Positions 1 through 7,773 of a DNA stretch of 31,991 nt are shown here, one piece after another. Made by a program: the position numbers and the translations under genes. Source of the stretch: a virus; IMG/VR virus record IMGVR_UViG_3300025327_000115, positions 1 to 31,991 of that record. The stretch is one strand, 5' to 3'. Numbering within the stretch: the stretch's first letter is position 1; each line of letters starts with the position of its first letter. The notes below the pieces were generated by a model. That model worked only from the letters and a program-made list of their open reading frames with translations. It did not search any database and was not told where the DNA came from.

Positions 1-989
1 CCATTCCGCATCGCGTCCCGGAGCGCCACCTGATCCGGGCCGTTGATCACCAGCCGTTCGTTCCCGGTCGTATTGCAGCGGTAGCTGTAATACTCGCAGG
101 CCCAGATGTCGGTGATCTCCCAGAACAAGGCGGTCCGCATGACCCAGGTCCAGCGCACCGGATTGAGGCCGGTCGATTGGGCGATGTGGTTCACGAATCG
201 CCACATGGTCGTCATCACCCGCACGATGTCTGGGCTCGCCGCCGAGTCCGTCACCAGCGTGTAGTTAAAGTTCTTTACGTCGGATCGGAGGCTTGGGCAG
301 TCCTGCCCCGTGATCGCATCCTGCTTGTTCGTTCCGATCAGGAGATCAAGACCTTGGAACTCCTCATAACCGCCGCCGGCGCTGTTATTGGCCGGAGACC
401 CGACGTAAGTCTGGCGCCCGATCCGATTTGAGAATGCCACTCCCAGCTCGAGCATCCGGGCGAGAACCTCCGCCCCGGCCGCCAGCTGCGCCTGTCCCGA
501 TAGACTCGGGAAAATCGTAGCCCCAAGTTCTGGAGCCAGGGGATCGTTCAGGAGCCTCAGATCATTGAACTCCCCGCGACTGATCAGTTGCCCGACTCGG
601 TTGAGTTCCAGTTCTCGGGTCATGAACGAGTACCGCCCGAACGGAGCGGTCTGGAGACAGCTCTTGAGCTGGCCAGCGGTCTCCGGGTCATCACAGACGT
701 TTACCGGAACGGTCCCCGTCACGTCCTGAAATCCGGTGATGTAGCCGAAGAGCGGATGCGTGAACTGGCTGGCAAACGTCGGTAACAGCGCCGCCAGTCC
801 ATTGGGGCTGATCCGGGTATGGAATAGATCGCGCTCGACTCCCTCCACCCCAAACAGTCCACCGGGGCCGTGCATATAAGCCCCGACCGGAGTTCCCGAA
901 GCCGTGACCTTCTGTTGGAGCGAACCCCCGTTGAGGATGAGTTGCTTCAGGGCTTCGGTGACTTGCTCTTGAGTTGCGTTAGGGAACAT
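1..989 (-). CDS. Putative major capsid protein, C-terminus beyond window
   Basis: The frame is open for 329 codons from an ATG at 989 to the window edge, so the stop lies outside. A GAGGTGG ribosome site sits 6 nt before the ATG. The N-terminus is MFPNATQEQV, with further stretches such as MTRELELNRVGQLISRGEF and, near the edge, aromatic-rich segments (WRFVNHIAQ, WTWVMRTALFWEI). No catalytic motif is visible. Identification rests on position: it is the gene directly after the protease/scaffold in the head operon, where HK97-type phages place the major capsid gene, and on its size. An encapsidated or other structural protein is possible. Confidence 0.55.
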   Translation of the reverse strand, partial: MFPNATQEQVTEALKQLILNGGSLQQKVTASGTPVGAYMHGPGGLFGVEGVERDLFHTRISPNGLAALLPTFASQFTHPLFGYITGFQDVTGTVPVNVCDDPETAGQLKSCLQTAPFGRYSFMTRELELNRVGQLISRGEFNDLRLLNDPLAPELGATIFPSLSGQAQLAAGAEVLARMLELGVAFSNRIGRQTYVGSPANNSAGGGYEEFQGLDLLIGTNKQDAITGQDCPSLRSDVKNFNYTLVTDSAASPDIVRVMTTMWRFVNHIAQSTGLNPVRWTWVMRTALFWEITDIWACEYYSYRCNTTGNERLVINGPDQVALRDAMRN

Positions 990-1034
990 GAGTCCACCTC
1001 ATTTCAGATTCTCGGATTGGATGTTTCTTGGTCG

Positions 1035-2945
1035 TCAGCGCGGGATGGCCGCTGCCTCGCTCTTCGGAGATCCCAAAATCTCCGTGACCCAGGACTGCTT
1101 GGGCAGGCCGGGCTTGGCCTCAATCAGTTCCTTGTCCTTGGGTTTCTCCTCATCAATCCTGGTCTCGTCGGCTTGCGAAAGCCGTTTCGACCAGCTGGGG
1201 ATGAACTCCTTGACATCCGCCCGCGGCCGGAGGGTCTCGGCGACCTTCTCATCATCGCTCTTCGCGAGCTCGGTGAGGGCCTTGCCCATTGCCAGGATTG
1301 TCTGCGACTGGTCCTTCAGGAGTTCACTCAATTCCTTGAGTTCCAGCTTCTGGGCAACCGCGGCCGCGAGTTGATCGACATCGACCACGGCCTTGATCGG
1401 CGAGTCTTCGGGATGGCCGCCGTCGACCGGTTCCTCGTCCTCGCCGTTGCTGGCCAGGCGCTCCAGCGTGTCCGAGAGTTCCTTGTATTCCACTCCCAGA
1501 CTCTCCAGCGCCTTGCCCCGGCCCTCGGTCTCGCCTTCCAGTTTCTTGACCCGTTCCTCGCCGAGGGCCTCGACCAAGAAACCACGTCGTTCAGGATTGA
1601 ATCCCATGTCGGCTATCTCCTTCTGTAGAGTTTCGATGTCCGTCCATTCGTTCGCGGCGTGCTCCCGCGGGAGATAGCTGGCCTCGAACGTCCGATACTT
1701 CCGGATCACTCCGTTCTTCTTATCGTAATCGAAATTGATCAGGCCGTGGCTCATGGCGAGATCGTGCTTCGCCGCGAGCTGCTGGAGCTTCTCAGCCTCT
1801 TTCGCGGTCAGGGCTCCGCTCATCATCAGGAATCCGTCGGCGTAATCGATCCAATCGGCGGGAAGTTCGTGCGCGCCCTCCTTCGTGTGCCAGGGCCAGA
1901 GTTCCGGCATCCGCTTCGGGTCGGCAGTCGCCCATTCCACGAATTCCTTGTGCGCGGCCTCGCTCAGGATCTGGCCGCCCAGCTTCGGCTCGGCCGGCGC
2001 ATCCCGATCCCGGAATTTGTTGGAGACCCATCCGAACCAGCGCCAGGAGCCGTCCAGGGCTTTCTCGACCCGGAAGCCAGAGGACTTGCCTGCGGCCGGT
2101 GCCCCGATGCCCGTCTTCTTGGCCGCGGTCCGGGTGATCTTGGCTTTCTGCAATGCCTCTTTGATTCGGGCCAAGAAGCCGATGTCTTCGGTAGCCTTTT
2201 CCTCCGGCGGATTCTCGAGCCTGGTCTTCATCTCTTCGCCGAGGGAGACAATGCGGTCTCCGAGTTCCCCTGGCTCGCTCTTGGCGAGGACGTTTCCGAC
2301 CAGCATCTCGAAGTCGCCCGTAACATCCCGAATCGCCCGGGCCTCGTGGAGTGCGTCGCGATAGGAGTCCAGCTCATCGAAAGTCGTGGCCCCGTTCGCG
2401 GGTAAGTCGGGATTATGAGAGCTGTGCTGCTCTTCGGGATAAGTCATCATCTTGTCATCAATGACGGCCGTTAGAGTACCGGCTGGCGCAATCGCGTCCT
2501 TTATCACGGGAACGGCGGCTCGTTGGAAACTCATGATGTCGCCGGGATCGGTGACTCGGACCGGTTGGTCGTCGAGGTCTTTCCCTGTCAGCGCGGCGGC
2601 GATCTCGGCGGCTGCCTCTTCCTGGCTGACTGTCTGATCCAGCGGTTCGTCTTCGGCGAGCACCCGCATGTCATCCAAACTCAGGGCCACGCCGCTCTCC
2701 TGCTTCTGTAGAGCGCGGTCCAATCGTCGATCCCCTAATCGCCGCTGCTTGCGCCGTTCTTTTGCGTTCAAGCTCAACTCCTTATCGATCAGCTCCTCCA
2801 GGCTCTTGCCGCCAACCACGCTAGAGTAGCAGACCGCAATCGCCCGATCTTTGGGCAGCCCGCTCCGCTTCTTGACATCCAGCACACAGCGTTCCATCGC
2901 TGCCTGCTTATCGGCCGGGACGTTCGCGAAGCGTTTGGTCGCCAT
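1035..2945 (-). CDS. Prohead protease fused to scaffold-like domain
   Basis: The 636-residue product probably matures the capsid. Residues 1-50 contain a C..V...SGL.....AVCYS segment often seen at the start of head maturation proteases. The middle (about 300-440) has the order expected of an S78-like prohead protease: PELWPWHT, where a catalytic His is plausible, then LAMSHG with a candidate Ser, then YRTFEASYLP and NEWT, resembling the E.S.VP.PAN element. The last 180 residues are charged, helical and rich in Glu/Lys, as in scaffold (delta) domains. The fusion explains the length, about three times a lone protease. It lies just before the putative capsid gene. The family assignment is by motif, not by search. 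Confidence 0.7.
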   Translation of the reverse strand: MATKRFANVPADKQAAMERCVLDVKKRSGLPKDRAIAVCYSSVVGGKSLEELIDKELSLNAKERRKQRRLGDRRLDRALQKQESGVALSLDDMRVLAEDEPLDQTVSQEEAAAEIAAALTGKDLDDQPVRVTDPGDIMSFQRAAVPVIKDAIAPAGTLTAVIDDKMMTYPEEQHSSHNPDLPANGATTFDELDSYRDALHEARAIRDVTGDFEMLVGNVLAKSEPGELGDRIVSLGEEMKTRLENPPEEKATEDIGFLARIKEALQKAKITRTAAKKTGIGAPAAGKSSGFRVEKALDGSWRWFGWVSNKFRDRDAPAEPKLGGQILSEAAHKEFVEWATADPKRMPELWPWHTKEGAHELPADWIDYADGFLMMSGALTAKEAEKLQQLAAKHDLAMSHGLINFDYDKKNGVIRKYRTFEASYLPREHAANEWTDIETLQKEIADMGFNPERRGFLVEALGEERVKKLEGETEGRGKALESLGVEYKELSDTLERLASNGEDEEPVDGGHPEDSPIKAVVDVDQLAAAVAQKLELKELSELLKDQSQTILAMGKALTELAKSDDEKVAETLRPRADVKEFIPSWSKRLSQADETRIDEEKPKDKELIEAKPGLPKQSWVTEILGSPKSEAAAIPR

Positions 2946-2964
2946 TGTAGACAGTTTCCCTTTC

Positions 2965-3477
2965 CTACGTCAAGCGGATGGATCTCCGGATCGCGAGCCG
3001 GATCAGGTTCTCATGGTTCTTTTGCCGCCGCCTCGCGATCTCGATGTCGAAGTTTCGGGCCTCAATTCCCGGATGGATAACCTGCCGTGCAAATCGGGTT
3101 TTGCCAAAAGCGCCGCCTGCGCGGCTTCCGATTACGCGAGGTCGAGTTTTCGCTTTATAGCCTTCCCGAAATCGAAGACGCCTCCGTCCCATGAATGGGT
3201 TTTTCGGAATAGGATAGTTCTTCCGCGTTCCCCGGGTAAGGAAACGGTAGACATCCTGGTCAGTCGAAACTATGGCCTCTAGGTCTGGGCCTTTCTGCCG
3301 TGGTCCCTCTTTGCGGAAATTCGGTTTGCGAGTCCAGGTATTCGTTGTCTTCTGAAAATCATCTCGAACGATATTTGCGGTGTGATCCAGTGCATCCCGG
3401 AGCTCGCGTTGAAGCCGGGCCAGGTCGATCAGCTTGGCGACTTTCGGCAGGATCGGAATGAACTTGATGTCAGCCAA
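2965..3477 (-). CDS. HK97 gp10-like neck/tail-completion protein
   Basis: This 170-residue basic protein has the layout of HK97 gp10-like head-tail joining proteins: an N-terminal helix (LARLQRELRDALDHTANIVR), then a VYRFLTRGTRKNYPIPKNPF segment like the 'FxxxGTxxxxAxPF' motif, and HPGIEARNF, like the HPG.....W motif. It would act at the neck or tail tube of the virion. The start is TTG, overlapping the stop of the MuF-like gene by 8 nt. The Shine-Dalgarno site is weak, so translation is probably coupled. The assignment is from remembered motifs. Confidence 0.6.
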   Translation of the reverse strand: MADIKFIPILPKVAKLIDLARLQRELRDALDHTANIVRDDFQKTTNTWTRKPNFRKEGPRQKGPDLEAIVSTDQDVYRFLTRGTRKNYPIPKNPFMGRRRLRFREGYKAKTRPRVIGSRAGGAFGKTRFARQVIHPGIEARNFDIEIARRRQKNHENLIRLAIRRSIRLT

Positions 3478-4207
3478 CGGGAACCCACTCGTCTTCTAGG
3501 AACAGCTCGATCTGGCACCGGCAGTTGGAATGACAGTCATCCGAGCCGTCCGCCGGCAGGCCACCCGTCAGAGCCAGCATCTCGTTCCAAGAGCCATACT
3601 CCCGGGCCTTCGGCGGACAGGTCGCGCAGTGCTGGGCCCCGGGATCGAGCAACCGGCGCACCGGAACCGTATCGGCTTGCAAGCTCTCGCGCATCGATTC
3701 CTGAACTCCGAGCCAGACCGCGGTCCAGTAGGCTCCGGTATACAACCCGACCCGGCTCGCCCAGGCTAGGCCCCGGTCATCCGCGAGCTGACCGAGAGTG
3801 AGACCGCCGACCTCGGGATCGCTGAGGTCCGCTCCAATGTAGGGGAGTAGGCTACTGATCAGGAATCCGGAGTTGAGGTTCAAGGCCGCCGCGAGCGCGA
3901 CCGCCTGAGCGATCCCTGAGCCAGTCCCGAATCCCAGCCTGAACGCATTGGGGAATTCTTTTCGAGCCAGCTGGTCGAGCTGGACTTCCAAGTCAAGTAG
4001 CGCGCTGGCGACCGCCGCCTCATCGGAGAGCGAGAGCACGGAATAAGCCGCGATCCAGGCGATGAGCACCGCCACCAGCTTCCGGCGATATTCCTCGGTT
4101 TCCTCCTCGGCCAGGCCCGGTTCTCCGATCAGCTGCTTGGAGACCGGATCGGCGAGCAGTAAGACCTGGAGCGCCGAGTCAATCACGGCGAATGATGGAT
4201 CTCTCAT
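3470..4207 (-). CDS. MuF-like minor head protein
   Basis: The 245-residue product ends with a Cys/His cluster that is typical of Mu gpF/SPP1 gp7-type minor head proteins: HCATCPPKAREYGSW, then ADGSDDCHSNCRCQIEL. The CHxNCRC element is the family signature. The N-terminal part is helical with hydrophobic segments at about 45-65 and 100-125. Members usually sit inside the capsid near the portal and may be injected. Here the gene is separated from the portal by several genes. It overlaps the preceding gene by 4 nt (ATGA), which indicates coupling. Confidence 0.7.
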   Translation of the reverse strand: MRDPSFAVIDSALQVLLLADPVSKQLIGEPGLAEEETEEYRRKLVAVLIAWIAAYSVLSLSDEAAVASALLDLEVQLDQLARKEFPNAFRLGFGTGSGIAQAVALAAALNLNSGFLISSLLPYIGADLSDPEVGGLTLGQLADDRGLAWASRVGLYTGAYWTAVWLGVQESMRESLQADTVPVRRLLDPGAQHCATCPPKAREYGSWNEMLALTGGLPADGSDDCHSNCRCQIELFLEDEWVPVG

Positions 4208-4596
4208 GAGGACAGAACGAGCAAAACCTCGTCATCCATCTCGATCATGCGCTGCCGGGTTTCCAGCTGGCGGACCCGGCGGAAGTACCGGAGCCAGAAT
4301 TCCTTGGGGTCCTCGTCGGGCATTTGACTCGCCGTGGCGACGACTTCCTGGGCTCTAAGCCGGGCCTGGGCTTCGGAGAGGTCCAAGACCTCTTCGAAGT
4401 AGTCCACCCAGAAGGCGAGGACTTCCTGCTCCCAGCGGATGTAGCGGCGGCGGTCAATGCCCGGTAGGAATAAGACCTCACCGGTGAGGACGAGCTCGGG
4501 AACGGGGATCGGAGCCGGGACGAATTGCTCGCCATGTGAAATCGCCAGCGGGGTGAAGAGCTGGCCGAAGGTTGTGATCGTCCGGCCGCGGGCCAT
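4204..4596 (-). CDS. Unknown structural-operon protein, paralogue family
   Basis: This 130-residue protein is of unknown function. Its N-terminus (ARGRTITTFGQLFTPL) resembles that of the next upstream gene at 4603-4827 (RGRGLAAMGQMFSPL), so the two appear to be paralogues. The rest is helical and charged, with RRRYIRWEQEVLAFWVDYFEE at its centre and no known motif. The frame overlaps the MuF-like gene by 4 nt and starts 6 nt after the preceding stop, so it belongs firmly to the late operon. A neck, tail or virion-surface role would be guesswork. Confidence 0.7.
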   Translation of the reverse strand: MARGRTITTFGQLFTPLAISHGEQFVPAPIPVPELVLTGEVLFLPGIDRRRYIRWEQEVLAFWVDYFEEVLDLSEAQARLRAQEVVATASQMPDEDPKEFWLRYFRRVRQLETRQRMIEMDDEVLLVLSS

Positions 4597-4602
4597 GCTC
4601 GC

Positions 4603-4827
4603 CTACAACAGACGATCAAGAAGGTTCTTGAGGAATTGACCCAGCGCGAGGAAGAGCGGGGGCAGCAACACATTCCATTTCCCGGGCCGATCCCGGTAGC
4701 CTGGCATCGTCGGGATACCCTGCATCCGGATCATCGTCGGCTGGCCCTCGGTCCGGGATCCATCGACCATCAAGGGCGAGAACATCTGCCCCATTGCGGC
4801 GAGCCCCCGGCCTCTAGTCGCGGCCAT
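4603..4827 (-). CDS. Small virion-operon protein with QGIPT/RDRPG motif
   Basis: The product is 74 residues of unknown function. An AAGGAAA site lies 4 nt before the ATG, and the start overlaps the preceding gene by 14 nt. Residues 5-19 match the N-terminus of the next gene (4204-4596). Residues 36-52 (QGIPT, then RDRPGKWN) match the C-terminus of the 62-residue protein at 7585-7773. The tail is hydrophobic (LLPPLFLALGQFLKNLL), possibly membrane- or capsid-associated. Shared motifs in three late genes suggest a small paralogous family. Confidence 0.65.
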   Translation of the reverse strand: MAATRGRGLAAMGQMFSPLMVDGSRTEGQPTMIRMQGIPTMPGYRDRPGKWNVLLPPLFLALGQFLKNLLDRLL

Positions 4828-5035
4828 CGGTTTCCTTTACGAACGGCGGGATCTGCTCCAGCTTGTGGCCGTTCTCGCGATTTTCGGTCTCCCGCAGTTC
4901 CAGCGCGATCTCATGCGGAGACGAGATCAGGCGCGCACTCAGGGTCGTTCCCATTAGGATGTTCAGATGGGCATTCGTCTTGTTCCGCGCCTCGATCTCG
5001 CCTTTGACGACCAGGATATATCGGAACTTCGGCAT
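4814..5035 (-). CDS. Small unknown protein of the late operon
   Basis: This 73-residue charged protein starts at an ATG immediately after the TAA of the repeat protein (TAAATG). It ends 14 nt inside the next gene. It begins MPKFRYILVVKGEIEARNK, which looks like one beta strand followed by a helix, and ends in a Glu-rich tail. No motif identifies it. Tight packing and the absence of an independent ribosome site favour real but coupled translation. Confidence 0.55.
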   Translation of the reverse strand: MPKFRYILVVKGEIEARNKTNAHLNILMGTTLSARLISSPHEIALELRETENRENGHKLEQIPPFVKETDGRD

Positions 5036-6607
5036 TTACACGGCACCAGTGAGTTCATCAATCGGGTCAAGTGCTGCGTCTACGGTGATCGTCTGCGACG
5101 CATGGATCGTTGTCCCGTTCGAGCGGTAGATCTCCAACGTCCCGGCGTTGTCCCGGATCCGGTGGACGGCCTTCATGACGGCCGTCCCGAGCGATTTCAC
5201 GGGCGCCGCGGCCTCCCAGTTGGAGGAAGCCCTGGTAAAGATCCCGTCGGCGATTTCGTTGACTGCATCGGCCGCTAGTTCTGACGCGCCGATCGCATCT
5301 GCCGCGATCGCATCCGCATCGATTGCTGCTGACGCGATAGCGGTAGCGTCAATAGCTCCCGCTGCAAACGTCGCGGCGTCGATGGCCCCATTCGCAATCG
5401 CGGCGGCATCGATGGCCCCGGCTGCGAAAGTCGCGGCATCGATGGCCCCGTTTGCAATCGCGGCCGCGTCAATCGCGCCAGCCGCGAAGGTGGCCGCGTC
5501 GATCGCACCATTAGCGATCGCTGCGGCATCGATGGCTCCTGCCGCAAAGGTAGCGGAATCAATCGCACCGTTCGCGATTTCCGAAGCTCCAATCGCATCT
5601 GCGGCAATGGCATCCGCGTCAATAGCAGCAGTGGCAATCGAGGCTGCCGTGATCACATCGTTCTGGAGCGCGCCGACGTTGGAATCCACTCGGCCCGAAA
5701 TCAGCGCATTCGGAGTCACAAGACCAGTCACCAGCCCGATCCAGCTCCGGACATCGACCCCGGCGTTGGGAAGAATCTCGTAGGTGATGCCCGCGCCAAT
5801 CGAGGCCGTAGCCGCGGGCGCGAAGGTTGCGGTATCCGTTGCGGAATCGAAGTCAGTGACGAGCCGGACCTGGTTTGCCACCGCGCCAGACGTAAACAGT
5901 ACCCAAGCCCCGTTGAATACATCGTCCGCCTGGGTGAGCGCGGCATCGACCAAGGTGGTCGTTGTGCCACCAGCATCCGAGGTCCCGGTCACGAGGGCTC
6001 GGAGTTCGGTCGTCACGTCAGCCGCCAGCGCATCGGCATCGATGGCATTCGAGGCAATAGCCGCGGCATCGATAGCGCCCGCCGCGAAGGTTGCCGCGTC
6101 AATGGCTCCGTTGGCAATTGCTGCCGCATCGATGGCCCCGGCGGCAAAGGTTGCGGCATCAATGGCAGCATTGGCAATGGCCGCAGCGTCAATCGCGCCA
6201 GCTGTAAAGGCCGCAGCCGTGATAGCGCCAGCCTGAAATGAACCTACCTCAACCCCGAAGGCCGCATCGACATCTATGGATCGCCCTGAGACTGTGGGGA
6301 AGGCCAGATCAAGGAGCTGGCGAGTTGCCGTGTACATCACGTTGACTGCGGTCTTGGCGTTGGTCGTAGTCGTCTTGGTGATGGTCGAGATGATGTCGCC
6401 TGTCATCTCGGCAGCAGTTAGCAGCAGTTTGTAAACGCCGCTTGTTCCGACTTCGGTGGCCTCGTTCGTGGCATCGTTGAAGCCCGCCGCATCAATGTCT
6501 ACTTCAGAATCCAGCGCCGCGGCGGCAGTCACCAAATCTCCATCATTGTCATAGATTGGAAAAGTTACTGTGAACGCCGCAGCTCTTTTGCTAGGCCAAT
6601 CTGCGAT
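5036..6607 (-). CDS. Decapeptide-repeat virion protein, ATC start proposed
   Basis: The 523-residue product has an N-terminal domain (FTVTFPIYDNDGDLV ... SGVYKLLLTAAEM) resembling phage baseplate or fibre N-domains (BppU-like, by recollection). It then carries long arrays of a 10-residue unit of the type AAGAID-AAAI/AATF, and a C-terminal beta domain (TLEIYRSNGTTIHAS). It could be a fibre or surface appendage. The first conventional start is TTG at 6535, but that would cut into the N-domain. The frame is open to a TAG at 6621-6623, and GGAGG at 6616-6620 stands 8 nt before ATC at 6607. I therefore propose the ATC start. The LAGLIDADG gene lies just upstream on the other strand. Confidence 0.65.
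   Translation of the reverse strand: MADWPSKRAAAFTVTFPIYDNDGDLVTAAAALDSEVDIDAAGFNDATNEATEVGTSGVYKLLLTAAEMTGDIISTITKTTTTNAKTAVNVMYTATRQLLDLAFPTVSGRSIDVDAAFGVEVGSFQAGAITAAAFTAGAIDAAAIANAAIDAATFAAGAIDAAAIANGAIDAATFAAGAIDAAAIASNAIDADALAADVTTELRALVTGTSDAGGTTTTLVDAALTQADDVFNGAWVLFTSGAVANQVRLVTDFDSATDTATFAPAATASIGAGITYEILPNAGVDVRSWIGLVTGLVTPNALISGRVDSNVGALQNDVITAASIATAAIDADAIAADAIGASEIANGAIDSATFAAGAIDAAAIANGAIDAATFAAGAIDAAAIANGAIDAATFAAGAIDAAAIANGAIDAATFAAGAIDATAIASAAIDADAIAADAIGASELAADAVNEIADGIFTRASSNWEAAAPVKSLGTAVMKAVHRIRDNAGTLEIYRSNGTTIHASQTITVDAALDPIDELTGAV
5281..5640 (-). repeat. In-frame 30-bp repeat array, block 1
   Basis: About twelve degenerate 30-bp units encode the decapeptide repeats of the 5036-6607 protein. 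They alternate between an 'AAAIANGAID'-type and an 'AATFAAGAID'-type unit, giving a 60-bp super-period. Third positions differ between copies, while the protein is nearly invariant, so the array is under protein-level selection. Confidence 0.85.
6031..6230 (-). repeat. In-frame 30-bp repeat array, block 2
   Basis: A second array of six to seven 30-bp units of the same kind lies in the same gene. It is separated from block 1 by about 390 bp encoding a non-repetitive beta-rich insert (residues about 190-330 of the product). The same AAIANGAID and AATFAAGAID units recur. Confidence 0.8.
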
Positions 6608-6635
6608 GGCTGCACCCTCCTAGGTCGGCCAATTT

Positions 6636-6652
6636 ACCGTTATAATAACGGT
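6636..6652 (+). promoter_or_regulatory. Perfect 17-bp palindrome with TATAAT -10 box
   Basis: Arms 6636-6643 and 6645-6652 (ACCGTTAT / ATAACGGT) are perfectly complementary around one base. TATAAT at 6641-6646 is a consensus -10 placed 7 nt before the ATG of the homing endonuclease, which would give a leaderless transcript. No good -35 is visible. The palindrome may bind the enzyme or a repressor (inference). Confidence 0.45.
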
Positions 6653-6653
6653 T

Positions 6654-7241
6654 ATGCCTCGACCCATTAGTTTCTGTTCGGTACCAGACTGTGGTCGAAG
6701 ATGCCACGGCCAAGGTCTTTGCGAGAAACATTATGCCCGAAAGCGATTATATGGCAAGATCTATCTTCATGAAGCCGAAGAGATACATGTCCAAGAAATT
6801 GCAAAACTTCCGTATGGGCATACATGGCACGAGTGGATGATCTGGGCCGCTGGTTTTTTTGATGGTGACGGTTCCGTTTCTATTTTTCGGCAAAGCGCTG
6901 GGTATCTCCATCTCAAGATTTCAGTGGCTCAAGTTAAGAAAGAACCTGTCGAAATTCTGTATGTCCTGTTCGGTGGTGGTTTGCGCTTGCATAGACGAGA
7001 ACCATCCTCACGTTACCAGCCTACTTGGAATTGGTATGCCACGGGAGCCAAAGCTCTGAGAGCTCTCAAACAGATGGTCCCTTGGATGGTAGGCAAACGC
7101 GAACAGGCGAGGCTCGCAATTGAGTTTCAGGAGAACATGAGGCATAGAGGTCCTGATTCATACGACAAAGAAGAACAAGCACGTCGTTCTAGGTATCGTG
7201 AACGCATCCGAGCATTGAACAGTCGCATCTCACCTTTCTAA
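6654..7241 (+). CDS. LAGLIDADG homing endonuclease with N-terminal zinc finger
   Basis: The 195-residue product has one LAGLIDADG motif (WAAGFFDGDGSVSI, residues 64-77), so a homodimeric site-specific endonuclease is expected. An N-terminal zinc finger is formed by C8, C13, C23 and H26 (CSVPDCGRRCHGQGLCEKH). It is a free-standing gene on the opposite strand between two late genes, and its stop overlaps the stop of 7238-7585. It is more AT-rich than its neighbours, has no ribosome site and sits behind a leaderless-type -10. This fits a recently acquired selfish gene. No intron core or intein junctions are evident. Confidence 0.88.
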   Translation: MPRPISFCSVPDCGRRCHGQGLCEKHYARKRLYGKIYLHEAEEIHVQEIAKLPYGHTWHEWMIWAAGFFDGDGSVSIFRQSAGYLHLKISVAQVKKEPVEILYVLFGGGLRLHRREPSSRYQPTWNWYATGAKALRALKQMVPWMVGKREQARLAIEFQENMRHRGPDSYDKEEQARRSRYRERIRALNSRISPF

Positions 7242-7585
7242 CCAAACAGATCGCGCAATCGACCCATCAGATTCTTGTCAGGCTTCGGCAGATCTTCCTC
7301 CGGGACTTTCACTTCTCGCAGCCATTTCTGTTCCTCGGTCGGTTCCATGCTGATGACCAATGAGGGCCGAAGCCCACTCACCCGCACCCGATCCTTCGGG
7401 CTGATCGCCAGATTCGCCTGCGAGGTCCCCTGCCGTACATCATATTTGACTTTGAGGAAAATGTCATCTGCCTCGTCGCCCGGAGGCGTCTCCTCGATCC
7501 CGATCAGCTGGGCGACGAAGTGGCCTTTTCGCTTGTGGTGGATGGAGTACACCTGCCCGATTTTGAGTTCCTTGGTGACTGGCAT
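7238..7585 (-). CDS. Unknown small virion-operon protein
   Basis: The 115-residue product looks beta-rich at the start (IGQVYSIHHKRKGHFVAQLIGI) and ends with a Pro/Lys-rich tail (LPKPDKNLMGRLRDLFG). I chose ATG 7585 (MPVTKEL) over ATG 7594, because GGAGG lies 8-9 nt before the former but touches the latter, and because TAATG then couples it to the preceding gene. No family is recognised. Its stop converges with that of the homing endonuclease. Confidence 0.65.
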   Translation of the reverse strand: MPVTKELKIGQVYSIHHKRKGHFVAQLIGIEETPPGDEADDIFLKVKYDVRQGTSQANLAISPKDRVRVSGLRPSLVISMEPTEEQKWLREVKVPEEDLPKPDKNLMGRLRDLFG

Positions 7586-7773
7586 TAGTTCCATCCTCCA
7601 GGGCGGTCCCGCCGGCCCGAGCCGGTAGGAATGCCCTGCGTCCTGACTTGTACGGGCTGGCCCGGCGGCGGCGGCACGAACGGGCCTGGAAAGACAAAGC
7701 GGGACCGAGATTGAGCACCAGACCGATACCGATAGACATCCCGCCGCAGCGGATCTCTCGAACCGTTAGCCAC
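7585..7773 (-). CDS. 62-residue protein with QGIPT/RDRPG motif, GTG start
   Basis: The start is GTG at 7773, inside the stop region of the preceding gene (GTGGCTAA), with GAGGAG 4 nt upstream. The stop shares a base with the next ATG (TAATG). The basic N-terminus is followed by a proline stretch (FVPPPPGQPVQV) and by QGIPT (46-50) and RDRPGGWN (55-62). The last two match residues 36-52 of the 74-residue protein at 4603-4827. Overlaps on both sides and the shared motif make it a real gene of unknown function. Confidence 0.6.
   Translation of the reverse strand: MANGSRDPLRRDVYRYRSGAQSRSRFVFPGPFVPPPPGQPVQVRTQGIPTGSGRRDRPGGWN

Noticed and set aside
870-1628. Long plus-strand frames opposite the capsid and protease genes
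   Set aside because: These are antisense shadows of GC-rich genes that have ribosome sites, motifs and operon context on the minus strand.
5281-6230. Regular 30-bp repeats suggesting a CRISPR array
   Set aside because: The units are degenerate, have no unique spacers and encode an uninterrupted decapeptide repeat in one long frame.
6600-7241. LAGLIDADG gene as part of an intron or intein
   Set aside because: Neighbouring genes are complete without it and lie on the other strand. No splice motifs or interrupted exon is seen.
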